Positions 40,858-50,231 of a stretch of 64,000 nt of DNA are shown here, in pieces (within the stretch, counting starts at the first letter, position 1; each line of letters begins with the position of its first letter). The notes beneath the pieces were generated by a model that was given only the letters and a program-made list of their open reading frames with translations, was not told the origin of the DNA and made no database searches. Source of the stretch: Acetobacter estunensis (GTDB taxonomy: Bacteria > Pseudomonadota > Alphaproteobacteria > Acetobacterales > Acetobacteraceae); contig NZ_JAHRDV010000001.1 of NCBI RefSeq assembly GCF_019083805.1, positions 248,001 to 312,000 of the forward strand. The letters run 5' to 3'. A program made the translations under genes and the position numbers.

Positions 40858-43569
40858 ATGACTGACGTCGTCGTGGTTGAGTCGCCTGCCAAGGCAAAAA
40901 CGATCAACAAGTACCTTGGTGATGGCTACACCGTGCTGGCCTCCTTCGGGCATGTGCGTGACCTGCCCCCCAAGGATGGTTCCGTGCTGCCCGACGAGGG
41001 ATTCGCCATGAAGTGGCAGTCCGACGAGCGTGGCCAGAAGCAGGTAGCGGCCATAATAAAGGCGCTCAAGGGCGCACATACGCTCTACCTCGCCACTGAC
41101 CCGGATCGTGAAGGTGAGGCGATCTCGTGGCATGTCCGCGCCATGCTGGAAGAGAAGAAGGCGCTCAAGGGCGTCGAAGTCCGGCGTGTCACCTTCAATG
41201 AGATCACCAAGGGCGCGATCCGCGAGGCGATGGCGCACCCGCGCGATCTCGATATGCCGCTGATCGAGGCGTATCTCGCCCGTCGTGCGCTGGACTACCT
41301 GGTGGGCTTCACGCTCTCGCCGGTGCTGTGGCGCAAGCTGCCCGGCTCGAAGAGCGCGGGGCGCGTGCAGTCGGTGGCGCTGCGCCTGATCTGTGAGCGG
41401 GAAGCCGAGATTGAGGTTTTCAAGCCGCGTGAATACTGGACTGTCACCGCGACGTTCCTGACGCCAAGCAACGCGCCTTTTACTGCACGTCTGACGCATC
41501 TGGACGGCAAGAAGCTTGATCAGTTCGACCTGAACAATGAGGAACGGGCGCACGCCGCCCGCGACGCCGTGCTCGGCGGTACGTTCGCGGTCAAGTCGGT
41601 CGAGCGCAAGAAGGTCAAGCGCAATCCGCCGCCACCGTTCACGACGTCCACCATGCAGCAGGAAGCTTCGCGCAAGCTGGGCATGGGCGCGCAGAACACG
41701 ATGCGTACGGCGCAGCAGCTTTACGAAGGTATCGATTTGGGTGGCGAGACAGTCGGTCTCATCACCTATATGCGAACCGATGGCGTCACGATGGCGGGAG
41801 AGGCGATTACCGATATCCGCCGTCACATCGGTAAGGATTTCGGTGCGAATTACGTGCCGCCGCAGCCGCGAATCTACACCACCAAAGCCAAGAACGCACA
41901 GGAAGCGCATGAAGCGATCCGGCCTACGGATGTCAGCCGCACGCCCGCGTCTGTTGCGCGCCATCTGACGGACGATCAGCGTCGGCTTTATGAACTGGTG
42001 TGGAAGCGCGCAGTGGCCAGTCAGATGCAGTCGGCGGAACTGGATCAGGTGGCGGTCGATGTCGCCGATCAGCCGGGTCGCACCGTGCTGCGAGCCAATG
42101 GCTCGATCATCGCATTCGACGGTTTTCTCAAGCTCTATTCTGAGGGGCGTGACGAAACCGACAAGGCAGCGGACGATGAGAGCCGCATGTTGCCGCCGAT
42201 GAACGAGCGCGACCCGCTCAAGCGCGAGAAAGTGGACACGGAGCAGCATTTCACCCAGCCGCCGCCGCGTTATTCTGAAGCTTCGCTCGTCAAGAAGATG
42301 GAAGAGATCGGCATCGGTCGTCCTTCCACCTATGCCTCCATTCTCGGTGTGCTGCGGGATCGCAATTACGTGCGGCTCGAGAGTCGGCGTTTCGTTCCCG
42401 AGGATCGCGGGCGACTGGTGACGGCGTTCCTCGTCTCGTTCTTCGAGCGCTATGTGGACACGCAGTTTACGGCCGGCCTTGAAGAACAGCTCGATGACAT
42501 CTCGGGTGGCCGGGCCGACTGGCGCGCGGTGATGAGCGCGTTCTGGCAGGCATTCTCGGCTGCTGTCGCGCAGACAAAGGATCTGACGATCACGGAGGTG
42601 ATCGACGCGCTGGATCAGGATCTCGGTTCGCACTTCTTCCCGCCGACCGATGACGGCTCCGATCCGCGTCGGTGTACGTCCTGCGGCACCGGTCGGCTCG
42701 GGCTGAAGCTTGGGCGGTTTGGCGCGTTTATCGGTTGTTCGAACTATCCGGAGTGCCAGTACACCCGCAAACTGGCCGTCGAAGGCGGAGAGGGCGATGG
42801 CGCGGATGGCCTCAAGGATGGCATGAAGCTGTTGGGCCAGCATCCGGTGACGGGCGAGGACATCACACTCAAGCGTGGGCCGTGGGGGCTTTATGTTCAG
42901 CAGGGAGAACCCAACCCTGAGGACAAGAAAGCCAAACCCAAGCGAGCCTCCCTGCCGCGTGGTCTCACCGCTGAGAGTTTGACGCTGGATCAAGCCGTGG
43001 GGCTGCTCAGCCTGCCGCGCATCGTGGGCATTCACCCTGAGTTCAAGGAGCCGATCGAGGCCGGTCTCGGACGTTTCGGGCCGTATGTGAAGATGGGAGC
43101 GATTTACGGCTCCCTAGATAAGGACGACGACGTTCTGACCGTGGGCCTGAACCGCGCAGTTGATGCTCTGGCCAAGAAGATGGCCTCCATCCGCACGCTG
43201 GGGGCGCATCCCAAGGATGGTGAGCCGGTGATGGTGCGCAAGGGGCGGTTCGGACCGTATGTGCAGCACGGTCAGGTGGTGGCCAACCTGCCGCGCGGCG
43301 AGAGCATGGACGATGTGACACTCGACGGCGCGCTCGCGCTGCTGGCCGAGAAGGGCAAGCCGCTCAAGGCAAAGGGTAAAGCGGCCACCAAGAAGAAGGC
43401 GACGACGAAAAAAGCGTCTTCCAAGAAGGTTGCAGCGGAGGGAGATGAGGAGAAGCCTACGAAGAAAGCGGCACCGCGTAAGACACCAGCAAAGAAAACC
43501 ACGGCTGCCAAGAAGCCCGCAGCCCGCAAGTCTCCGGCGAAGAAGAAGGCCGCTCCCGAGGCTGAATGA
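40858..43569 (+). CDS. topA: DNA topoisomerase I, second copy
   Basis: Identical to 158-2869. In this copy the downstream gene rnr is complete. Confidence 0.97.
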   Translation: MTDVVVVESPAKAKTINKYLGDGYTVLASFGHVRDLPPKDGSVLPDEGFAMKWQSDERGQKQVAAIIKALKGAHTLYLATDPDREGEAISWHVRAMLEEKKALKGVEVRRVTFNEITKGAIREAMAHPRDLDMPLIEAYLARRALDYLVGFTLSPVLWRKLPGSKSAGRVQSVALRLICEREAEIEVFKPREYWTVTATFLTPSNAPFTARLTHLDGKKLDQFDLNNEERAHAARDAVLGGTFAVKSVERKKVKRNPPPPFTTSTMQQEASRKLGMGAQNTMRTAQQLYEGIDLGGETVGLITYMRTDGVTMAGEAITDIRRHIGKDFGANYVPPQPRIYTTKAKNAQEAHEAIRPTDVSRTPASVARHLTDDQRRLYELVWKRAVASQMQSAELDQVAVDVADQPGRTVLRANGSIIAFDGFLKLYSEGRDETDKAADDESRMLPPMNERDPLKREKVDTEQHFTQPPPRYSEASLVKKMEEIGIGRPSTYASILGVLRDRNYVRLESRRFVPEDRGRLVTAFLVSFFERYVDTQFTAGLEEQLDDISGGRADWRAVMSAFWQAFSAAVAQTKDLTITEVIDALDQDLGSHFFPPTDDGSDPRRCTSCGTGRLGLKLGRFGAFIGCSNYPECQYTRKLAVEGGEGDGADGLKDGMKLLGQHPVTGEDITLKRGPWGLYVQQGEPNPEDKKAKPKRASLPRGLTAESLTLDQAVGLLSLPRIVGIHPEFKEPIEAGLGRFGPYVKMGAIYGSLDKDDDVLTVGLNRAVDALAKKMASIRTLGAHPKDGEPVMVRKGRFGPYVQHGQVVANLPRGESMDDVTLDGALALLAEKGKPLKAKGKAATKKKATTKKASSKKVAAEGDEEKPTKKAAPRKTPAKKTTAAKKPAARKSPAKKKAAPEAE

Positions 43570-43587
43570 CGGGGGGACAGGAAGCGC

Positions 43588-45297
43588 ATGTCTCTGGACC
43601 GGGATGCGCTTCTTTGTCTTTTGCGTCAGGCTGAGGAACCCCTCACGCCTCTAGAAATCCTGCGGCGTCTGGGACTTGCTCCTTCCGCCAAGGGCGCATT
43701 GAAGGCGCTGCTGCGGGAAATGACGCTGGAGGGTGTGTTCTGCGATCCCGCACTGGCCGGGCAGTTGCGCGGGATGCGTGATCTTCCGCGCGTGGCGGAG
43801 TTGGTGGTGACGGGGCAGGACCGCCACGGTGGATTGATCGCGTGGTTTGCAAAAGCTCCACCCTTGGCAGGCGCGATTCCGCCAGTCGTCTTTTTGCGTA
43901 CAGATGCTGTCCATTTTGTGCGCCCGCGTCTGGCAAGCCGGGTGCTGGCCCGCCTTACTTCCTTGGGGCCGGGGCGCTTTGCCGGGCGTGTGCTGCGCCT
44001 TCTGGATGCGGATGGGGGCGAAACCATAGGCGTCTTGCGCACGGTGGATGGTTGTTGCGCCCCGGAAGGGGTGGATTTGACCGATCCATCCGCGATGGAG
44101 GGCACGGGCAGTGTGGTGATGCGCGCGCCCGATGGGCGTATCCGTCGCGTTCTGGGCACTCAGGACCAGCCTGCAACGCTCATGCTGGCATGTCAGCTTG
44201 AAGCCGGACTTCCTGAAGTTTTTCCCGATGAGGTGTTGCGCGAAGCCGCAGCCTGCCAGCCGATGGATGAGGCGACGGCCAGAAAACAGAGTCGTCTGGA
44301 TGTGCGTGAGTTACCACTGCTGACCATCGATGGCGTGGACGCTCGTGACTTTGACGATGCGGTCTGGGCCGGAGAGATGGAGACAGGATTGCGCCTCGTC
44401 GTCGCCATTGCCGATGTCGCGCATTATGTCACCAAAGATTCGGCCCTCGATCGTGAGGCGCGGCGTCGTGGGCATTCGGTTTATCTGCCGGACCGGGTGG
44501 TGCCGATGCTGCCGCCACGCCTGTCCGAAGATCTGTGTTCTTTGCGCCCGAATGAGGGCCGGCCCTGTGTTCTCTTCGATCTACGCCTCTCGGCAGGTGG
44601 AGAGTTGGAAGGTGCTGAACTGCGCCGTGGATTCATGCGCAGTCACGCGCGCCTGACCTATGAGCGGATGCAGGCCGTGCTCGACGGGAAGGAGAAACCT
44701 CCGCAACGTATTCCGCCTGCCATGATCGGGGCGTTACGTGCGGTCGATCGGGCTCTTGCTGCAGTAGAGGTGCGGCGCGGCGTAACCCGCTGTGAGGATA
44801 CGCAAGCGGTTCCGCAATTCCGTTGGGAAAACGGGCAGCCCATTCCTTACTGCGATGTGTCTTTGGCCAGTCACCGGATGATCGAGCGGTTCATGGTGAT
44901 GGCCAATCATGCGGCGGCTCGACTCATGCGCAATGCGCCTCATGCGGGGCTGTTCCGTGTCCATCCCAAAGGACAGGGAGTGAACCCCAGTCGCCTGCCT
45001 GCGTTTGCATCTCCATGCCCGGCTCCCCATCACGCACTGGCGCTGGATGTGTATACGCATGTCACCAGTCCTATCCGCCGGTACGCCGATCTGCTGTGTC
45101 ATCGCAGCCTGTTCGATGGTGTGGAAGAGCTCGAAGAGGATCGCGCAGCGCTTGCCGTCCATCTGGCGGCAACGGAGGGGCGGGCGGCTTGCGTGGCGGC
45201 TGTGTCATCCGCGCGACTGCTGACATGGTGTGGCGAGGTTGCAGAACGTGGCGGCCATGTTACGAATGCGACCCCGTCCGGCAGCAGGTCGCGTTGA
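43588..45297 (+). CDS. rnr: RNase II/R-family exoribonuclease lacking an S1 domain
   Basis: 3'-5' exoribonuclease of 569 aa. The catalytic RNB domain is intact by motif: DARDFDDAV with acidic residues at 251, 254, 256 and 257, and TSPIRRYADLLCHR at 493-506. Only about 63 residues follow, ending in a short Ser/Arg tail. No S1 RNA-binding domain is present in this or the other two frames, while RNase R proteins normally exceed 700 aa. It may be a compact lineage form or a C-terminally truncated gene. It follows topA by 18 bp. Its first 139 bases belong to the right arm of the palindrome and are repeated at the left window edge. Confidence 0.88.
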   Translation: MSLDRDALLCLLRQAEEPLTPLEILRRLGLAPSAKGALKALLREMTLEGVFCDPALAGQLRGMRDLPRVAELVVTGQDRHGGLIAWFAKAPPLAGAIPPVVFLRTDAVHFVRPRLASRVLARLTSLGPGRFAGRVLRLLDADGGETIGVLRTVDGCCAPEGVDLTDPSAMEGTGSVVMRAPDGRIRRVLGTQDQPATLMLACQLEAGLPEVFPDEVLREAAACQPMDEATARKQSRLDVRELPLLTIDGVDARDFDDAVWAGEMETGLRLVVAIADVAHYVTKDSALDREARRRGHSVYLPDRVVPMLPPRLSEDLCSLRPNEGRPCVLFDLRLSAGGELEGAELRRGFMRSHARLTYERMQAVLDGKEKPPQRIPPAMIGALRAVDRALAAVEVRRGVTRCEDTQAVPQFRWENGQPIPYCDVSLASHRMIERFMVMANHAAARLMRNAPHAGLFRVHPKGQGVNPSRLPAFASPCPAPHHALALDVYTHVTSPIRRYADLLCHRSLFDGVEELEEDRAALAVHLAATEGRAACVAAVSSARLLTWCGEVAERGGHVTNATPSGSRSR

Positions 45298-45525
45298 CGG
45301 ATGAGAGAACAACCGGTCTGCTGTTTTTCGAAAGTGGATCAACGGGGAATCGGGTGAGGGAGAGTGGGCGTGTTCGGCCGCAATAGCGTCTTCTCCCGAG
45401 AAGCTGACAGTACGATGTCGCCCGTTTTTCGGAGACGTCCGAGACGGCTTGATCCTTCTGTAAGGAACTGTCCGCCTGGTCGTCACGCATTGAGGATGGT
45501 GGAACGCCTTCGGCGGCAGAGTTTT
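45298..45525. other. Gap between rnr and the S41 peptidase gene
   Basis: About 230 bp. The peptidase frame stays open back to a GTG at 45364, preceded by GAGGGAGA, so part of this stretch could be coding. I see no separate gene or RNA here. Confidence 0.4.
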
Positions 45526-47229
45526 ATGTCTGCCTGCGTCCGCTTGCGGCGTGGTTACGCCCGATTGACCTCATCGGTTCTTCTTCTGGTGGTCTGGTTG
45601 CTGGTGACGGCTGCCTGTGCGCAAGCTGCTGTTGCGCCCGCCACGGAGAGCATTGCTCCCGCAACACAGGGTTCCGCATCTGCCACGACTGATGCGCCTG
45701 TGGCGGTAGGTATGGGGCCGGACACGACACTTTTGCATTCTGTGTTTATGACGGCCATGGAGTTTCTCTCTCCCCGTACGCTTCAACCCCACACAGCCCG
45801 GCAGTTTTCGCTGTGGGGACTGGGGGGGATCGGTGCGCTGGATCCAGCGCTGCATGTGGCGGAAGGACCGGACGGTCTTGTGCTCATGCAGGGACAGGAT
45901 GTTCTCATCCGTCGCCCTGTGCCGCTGGAGACGGATGTCGGGGCATGGGCGGATGTCGTGACCGATCTGCTTGCCGCGGCATGGCAACATTCGGACACTC
46001 TCAGGACGGCCGGACAAACAGGGCTTACGCAGAGTGTCTTCGATGAAATCTTCAATCATCTCGACCCCTATTCCCGGTATGTAGCACCGGCACCTGCCGA
46101 GACGGATCGGACGCGGCGCAGCGGCGCACAGGCTGGCCTTGGACTGGCGGTGACCGAAAGCACCGTAGAAATGCCGTCTCATTCCGGGGGACGGACCCGA
46201 AGCGGACGTGCGTTCGTGGTCAGTGCTGTCAACACCAACGGGCCGGCATGGCCCGCAGGCGTGGATGTGGGAGACCATATCCTGGCGGTGAACGGACGTA
46301 GTGTGACGGGGCGCAGTGCGACGGAAGTTCGCGACATGCTGGAGGGAGAAGAAGGCAGCCGGGTATCCGTGCGCTTCTTCTCTCCTGTGTCTCACAGAAT
46401 GCGGACATTGACGTTTCAACGCGCCCGTGTGCCGCCCGAGACGGTTTTCGCGTTCAGTTCCGGTTCCATGGTTATTCTTCGCCTGACGTCCTTTTCATCC
46501 GAAACGGCGGAGGAGATGAGCCAATATCTCGATCAGGCGACACAGGACCGGCATCTACGTGGCGTGGTGCTGGATCTGCGCGGTAACCGGGGTGGGGTTC
46601 TACAACAGGCGGTTACGGCTGCGGCTCTTCTTCTCGACAATGGCGTGGCCGCCATCACGAAGGGACGGGATCCGCAAGCCAATCATGTCTGGGCTGTGCA
46701 GGGCGGTGACATGCTCAATCATCTGCCTGTCGTGGTGCTGGTGGACGGGCGGACCGCAAGTGCCGCCGAGATTCTGGCGGCAGCTCTGGCCGATCACCGG
46801 CGTGCGGTGGTGGTGGGGAGTTCCACTCTGGGCAAGGGGCTGGTGCAGACTGTGGCGCAGTTGCCGGATCGCGGAGAACTGTTTGTGACGTGGAGCCGGG
46901 TGATCGCGCCTTTGGGGTGGCCTTTGCAGGGATTGGGCGTGATGCCGCAATTGTGTACGAGTCGGGGGGCGCTGGACTCAGAGCGGCAGCTCAAAGCGCT
47001 GGAGGCGGGCAAGGCGGCCGATTCTTCCGCTGTTCTCGCGTCCCGCAATGTGCGCTATCCGGTGGGGGTGTCGCGTATTCTCGACATTCGCAAGGCGTGT
47101 CCTGCGGCCCTTGGCAGCGATCTCGATCTCGAACTGGCGCGTTCCCTTATCGAAAATCATACGGCTTATTCCGCGGCGCTGGCCATGATGCCCGAAGACA
47201 CCGGATTGGAAGAAGCTGCCGCAGAATGA
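45526..47229 (+). CDS. S41-family (CtpA-like) C-terminal processing peptidase
   Basis: Serine protease exported to the periplasm (567 aa from this start). After a signal peptide (LLLVVWLLVTAACAQA) come a helical region and a PDZ domain (GLGLAVTES ... GPAWPAGVDVGDHILAVNG). The S41 catalytic domain follows, with Ser412 in DGRTASAAEIL and Lys437 in STLGKGLVQT, the expected Ser-Lys dyad. I chose the ATG at 45526 because it places the basic n-region right before the hydrophobic core. Starts at 45496 or GTG 45364 remain possible. It is translationally coupled to the DUF1491 gene by ATGA. Substrates are unknown. Confidence 0.88.
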   Translation: MSACVRLRRGYARLTSSVLLLVVWLLVTAACAQAAVAPATESIAPATQGSASATTDAPVAVGMGPDTTLLHSVFMTAMEFLSPRTLQPHTARQFSLWGLGGIGALDPALHVAEGPDGLVLMQGQDVLIRRPVPLETDVGAWADVVTDLLAAAWQHSDTLRTAGQTGLTQSVFDEIFNHLDPYSRYVAPAPAETDRTRRSGAQAGLGLAVTESTVEMPSHSGGRTRSGRAFVVSAVNTNGPAWPAGVDVGDHILAVNGRSVTGRSATEVRDMLEGEEGSRVSVRFFSPVSHRMRTLTFQRARVPPETVFAFSSGSMVILRLTSFSSETAEEMSQYLDQATQDRHLRGVVLDLRGNRGGVLQQAVTAAALLLDNGVAAITKGRDPQANHVWAVQGGDMLNHLPVVVLVDGRTASAAEILAAALADHRRAVVVGSSTLGKGLVQTVAQLPDRGELFVTWSRVIAPLGWPLQGLGVMPQLCTSRGALDSERQLKALEAGKAADSSAVLASRNVRYPVGVSRILDIRKACPAALGSDLDLELARSLIENHTAYSAALAMMPEDTGLEEAAAE

Positions 47230-47579
47230 GAGAGCATGACGAGCCACGTCTGAAGACAGGGCTGTGGGTGTCCGCTGTGTTACGTCAGGCGAACATGAGC
47301 GGGCGGGGAGCCGTGCGTCTGCGCAAGGGAGACGAGGATGCGGGCGGGGTGCTTGCGATCCTCGTGAACCGTGCGCGACAGGCCGTGGTGTTGACGCGCA
47401 CGATCACGGGAGAAGGTCGCCGCGCATGGATAAGAGGCACGGGAATCGCTCCCGTTTCTGAAGAAGAGGCCGCAGCTTATGTGGACCGACAAGTCCGGCG
47501 CGATCCGGATTTGTGGGTGCTGGAGTTCGAGACAGAGGATCTTGAACCGCCTTTTGAGGCACAGGTGCTACAGGATTGA
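47226..47579 (+). CDS. DUF1491 family protein
   Basis: A 117-aa soluble protein starting LKTGLWVSAVLRQ after a short polar lead. It contains the RGGDADAG-like segment (here RKGDEDAGGVLAILVNRA) and ends in WVLEFETEDLEPPFEAQV. DUF1491 is a conserved alphaproteobacterial family of unknown function. It starts within the stop of the peptidase gene, so the two are probably made together. Confidence 0.8.
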   Translation: MREHDEPRLKTGLWVSAVLRQANMSGRGAVRLRKGDEDAGGVLAILVNRARQAVVLTRTITGEGRRAWIRGTGIAPVSEEEAAAYVDRQVRRDPDLWVLEFETEDLEPPFEAQVLQD

Positions 47580-47833
47580 CAATACATGTTGCGGAAAAGT
47601 TACACCTTGCGTGGCTTTGCTTTGGCGAAGCGGAACTGTCCGACCTTTTAGGGGCTGATTGTCACGTAACGGAGCGGCGCGCAGGCGTGTGTGCAGGGCG
47701 GATACATCTCTTTGCGAGTTGCACGAACAACGGGTTTCAGCAAAACAGGGCGGGACGAATGGGTATGGGTGCCGGTCGCGTCGCTTACGATCCGCAGGAA
47801 ATGGATCGGCGAAGCGGACATGAGGAGAAGGTG
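47580..47833. promoter_or_regulatory. Upstream region of the OmpA-family gene
   Basis: About 250 bp between DUF1491 and the outer-membrane protein gene, presumably carrying its promoter and a 5' leader. GAGGAGAAG just before 47834 is a strong ribosome-binding site. I see no defined riboswitch or hairpin. Confidence 0.4.
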
Positions 47834-48982
47834 ATGAAGCTGCGTAAAGGGTTTCTTGCAGGGTCTGTCCTGTCGGCGCCGCTCATCCTCGGTCTTCTTG
47901 CTTCCGCAGCCCATGCACAGCCTGTGCAGGGATGGTACATCGCAGGCGAAGGCGGTGCGACGTTCAATCAGGACCAGCAGGTTCGTATGAGTCGCTCTCT
48001 GCCTTATGGTCGTGACCGCTGGAAAACCGGCGCGGTCGGACTGGGTTCGGTTGGGTATGGTCTCGGCAACGGTTTCCGTGTCGAGATGGAAGGCAACTAC
48101 CGCAATTCGGATTATCGCGATCTGGGCACGGCCACGATGAAAACCAAAGGCGACGGGCGACGTCAGACCTATGGTTTCATGGCCAATGCGCTGTTCGATC
48201 TCGATATCGGTAAGCCTTGGCTGTTCCCCTATTTCGGTGCTGGCATTGGCTATGGGTGGAGTCATATGGATGCGAGTTTCCGCTCCATGTCGCCGGGGCG
48301 GAACATTCAGGAGAGCATGCGCGGCACCTTTGGCGGCTTCACCTATCAGGGCATGTTCGGGCTGTCGTTCCCGGTGCCGTGGGTTGTGGGTCTGTCCGCC
48401 ACGGCGGAATATCGCTTCTGGACCATGCTCGCGCCGCAATCCTACAATGCCGTTGCATATGGCAATGTCGGAGGAAGCACCAATCTGCCCAAGGAAGAAG
48501 GTCTGGCGGGTGGACATCACGACACCAAGACCGACTTCAACCATTCACTGATGCTGGGCCTGCGTTACGAGTTCAATCCGGCTCCTCCTCCGCCACCGCC
48601 TCAGACGGAGCCGCTGGTGCCGGTGCCTGCCAGCGCCCGGACCTATCTCGTTTTCTTTGACTGGGATCATAGTGATTTGACCGATCGTGCGCGTGCGATC
48701 GTGGCCGTAGCCGCGCAGGCCACGTCCCACACGGCGCTCACGCGGATCGAGGTGTCAGGCTACACCGACACTTCCGCCGCTCATCCCGGCAAGCGGGGCG
48801 AGCGCTACAACATGGAACTGTCGCTGCGGCGTGCGAACGTGGTGAAGGCGGAACTGGTGCGCGACGGCGTGGCGGGATCGCTGATTCAGGTTCAGGGGTT
48901 CGGACAGACGCATCCTCTGGTGCCGACGGGTGACAACACGCGGGAGCCGCAGAACCGACGTGTGGAAATCATACTGCGCTGA
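47834..48982 (+). CDS. OmpA-family outer-membrane protein
   Basis: Protein of 382 aa. The signal peptide ends at AHA-QP. Residues of about 25-245 form an eight-stranded beta-barrel type domain rich in Gly and aromatic residues (GWYIAGEGGATFNQ, FPYFGAGIGYGWSHM, LMLGLRYEF). A Pro-rich hinge (APPPPPPQ) follows. The C-terminal OmpA domain, about 270-382, contains VFFDWDHSDLT and VSGYTDTSAAHPGKRGERYN, and then LSLRRANVVKAELV and QNRRVEIILR. This domain binds peptidoglycan and anchors the outer membrane. A terminator follows directly. Confidence 0.9.
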   Translation: MKLRKGFLAGSVLSAPLILGLLASAAHAQPVQGWYIAGEGGATFNQDQQVRMSRSLPYGRDRWKTGAVGLGSVGYGLGNGFRVEMEGNYRNSDYRDLGTATMKTKGDGRRQTYGFMANALFDLDIGKPWLFPYFGAGIGYGWSHMDASFRSMSPGRNIQESMRGTFGGFTYQGMFGLSFPVPWVVGLSATAEYRFWTMLAPQSYNAVAYGNVGGSTNLPKEEGLAGGHHDTKTDFNHSLMLGLRYEFNPAPPPPPPQTEPLVPVPASARTYLVFFDWDHSDLTDRARAIVAVAAQATSHTALTRIEVSGYTDTSAAHPGKRGERYNMELSLRRANVVKAELVRDGVAGSLIQVQGFGQTHPLVPTGDNTREPQNRRVEIILR

Positions 48983-49012
48983 GAAGCGTTACGGTTTCAT
49001 TGATGAGGGGCG

Positions 49013-49051
49013 AGGCCCGACCGCAGGAATGCTGGTCGGGCCTTTCTTTTC
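49013..49051 (+). terminator. Rho-independent terminator between the OmpA gene and cysK
   Basis: A perfect 10-bp stem (AGGCCCGACC/GGTCGGGCCT) with an 11-base loop is followed by TTCTTTTCC. It ends the OmpA-family transcript. The convergent cysK stop is at 49052. Confidence 0.85.
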
Positions 49052-50041
49052 CTACAGACCGTTGAACAACGGCGTGGACAGATAGCGCTCTGCAAATGAT
49101 GGAGCGATGCTCACGATCGTCTTGCCCGCATTTTCGGGACGTTTCGCCAACTGCGTGGCGGCATGCAGTGCAGCGCCCGAGGAAATGCCGATAGGGATGC
49201 CATCCATGCGGGCACAGCGGCGCGCGGCGGCAATAGCTTCACGTTCCGAAACGGCGATCACGCCGTCCAGCGCCTGCACGTCCAGCGTGGCGGGGCAGAA
49301 ACCCGGCCCAATGCCCTGAATGCCGTGCGGTCCCGGCTCGTCGCCGTTTAGAACAGCGCTTTCGACCGGCTCGACAGCAAAGACTTCCACCCCTTTTTTC
49401 CGACGTTTGAGCGCATGCGCCACACCCGAGGCCGTGCCGCCAGTCCCGACCCCGGCGACGACGATGTCCACGCTGCCTGCTGTGTCCTGCCAGATTTCCT
49501 CGGCCGTGGTTTCCTCATGCACCAGAGGATTGGCCGGATTGTCGAACTGGCCCGGCATCCATGCGTCGGGCGTGGTGTCCAGAATCTCGCGCGCCCGGGC
49601 AATGGCGCCAGCCATGCCGAGCCGCGAAGGAGTGAGCTCCACCTGTGCGTCCATCAGACGCAGCATTTTGCGTCGTTCGATGGAAGCGCCTTCGGGCATC
49701 GTCACAATCAGGCGGTATCCTCGGGAGGCCGCCACAAAGGCGAGGGAGATGCCTGTGTTGCCGGAGGTTGGCTCCACCAGAACGCTGCGTCCCGGTGTGA
49801 TGATGCCTTCGCGCTCAGCCGCCAGAACCATGGCGGCGCCGATGCGATCCTTCACCGAGCCGAGTGGATTGAAAAACTCCAGCTTGAGCAGAACGCGGGC
49901 TGTAAGACCATCTTCCGCTGTCATACGGGGCAGGGCGACAAGGGGCGTTCCTCCCACCACATCGACAATGGAGTCGAATACGCGTCCGCGTGGGGGCGCG
50001 AGTGAGAAAATCATGTCGGGGGAAAGGTCATGTGCGGCCAT
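49052..50041 (-). CDS. cysK: Cysteine synthase (O-acetylserine sulfhydrylase)
   Basis: PLP enzyme of 329 aa that makes cysteine from O-acetylserine and sulfide. Catalytic lysine lies in NPLGSVKDR, the substrate loop is PTSGNTGIS, the PLP-phosphate loop is GVGTGGTASG, and SSGAALHAA is the conserved C-terminal motif. I start at the ATG after AGGAAGG, which gives MAAHDLS; 24 further upstream codons are open but unlike the family. It is divergent from an Rrf2-type regulator gene across 190 bp. That interval contains GGGGATTTCCCC at 50079-50090, a possible operator. Confidence 0.93.
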   Translation of the reverse strand: MAAHDLSPDMIFSLAPPRGRVFDSIVDVVGGTPLVALPRMTAEDGLTARVLLKLEFFNPLGSVKDRIGAAMVLAAEREGIITPGRSVLVEPTSGNTGISLAFVAASRGYRLIVTMPEGASIERRKMLRLMDAQVELTPSRLGMAGAIARAREILDTTPDAWMPGQFDNPANPLVHEETTAEEIWQDTAGSVDIVVAGVGTGGTASGVAHALKRRKKGVEVFAVEPVESAVLNGDEPGPHGIQGIGPGFCPATLDVQALDGVIAVSEREAIAAARRCARMDGIPIGISSGAALHAATQLAKRPENAGKTIVSIAPSFAERYLSTPLFNGL

Positions 50042-50231
50042 GCGGGAGCCTTCCTGTTTCTGGGTGGAAAAGGAAAATGGGGATTTCCCCCTCAAAGACA
50101 GGGACGATAGCACGGCGGATTGACGTGGATAATGTCTGGGAGGGGATTTTTCACTTTCTTGGACGGCATATGTCGCAAGACGTCATTTTGTCGGGTATCA
50201 TCGTGAAAAAGACCGAGAGAGGAGAGGCGGC

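Larger units (their letters stand above)
21933..43726 (-). repeat. Right arm of the 21.8-kb inverted repeat
   Basis: Reverse complement of bases 1-21794. Unlike the left arm, its outward continuation is visible: the sequence runs on without a break through rnr into single-copy genes, so this arm looks like the native chromosomal context. The position where pairing would stop lies beyond base 1 on the other side and cannot be placed. Confidence 0.97.

Noticed and set aside
44823..45386. An alternative-frame open stretch at the end of rnr, checked as a possible frameshifted S1 domain
   Set aside because: It is Cys/Arg-rich and shows no S1 pattern, so the missing domain is not explained by one frameshift.
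47576..47833. Upstream extension of the OmpA-family frame to 47576
   Set aside because: The extension is unlike any signal or barrel sequence. The ATG at 47834 has a strong ribosome-binding site and starts a standard signal peptide.
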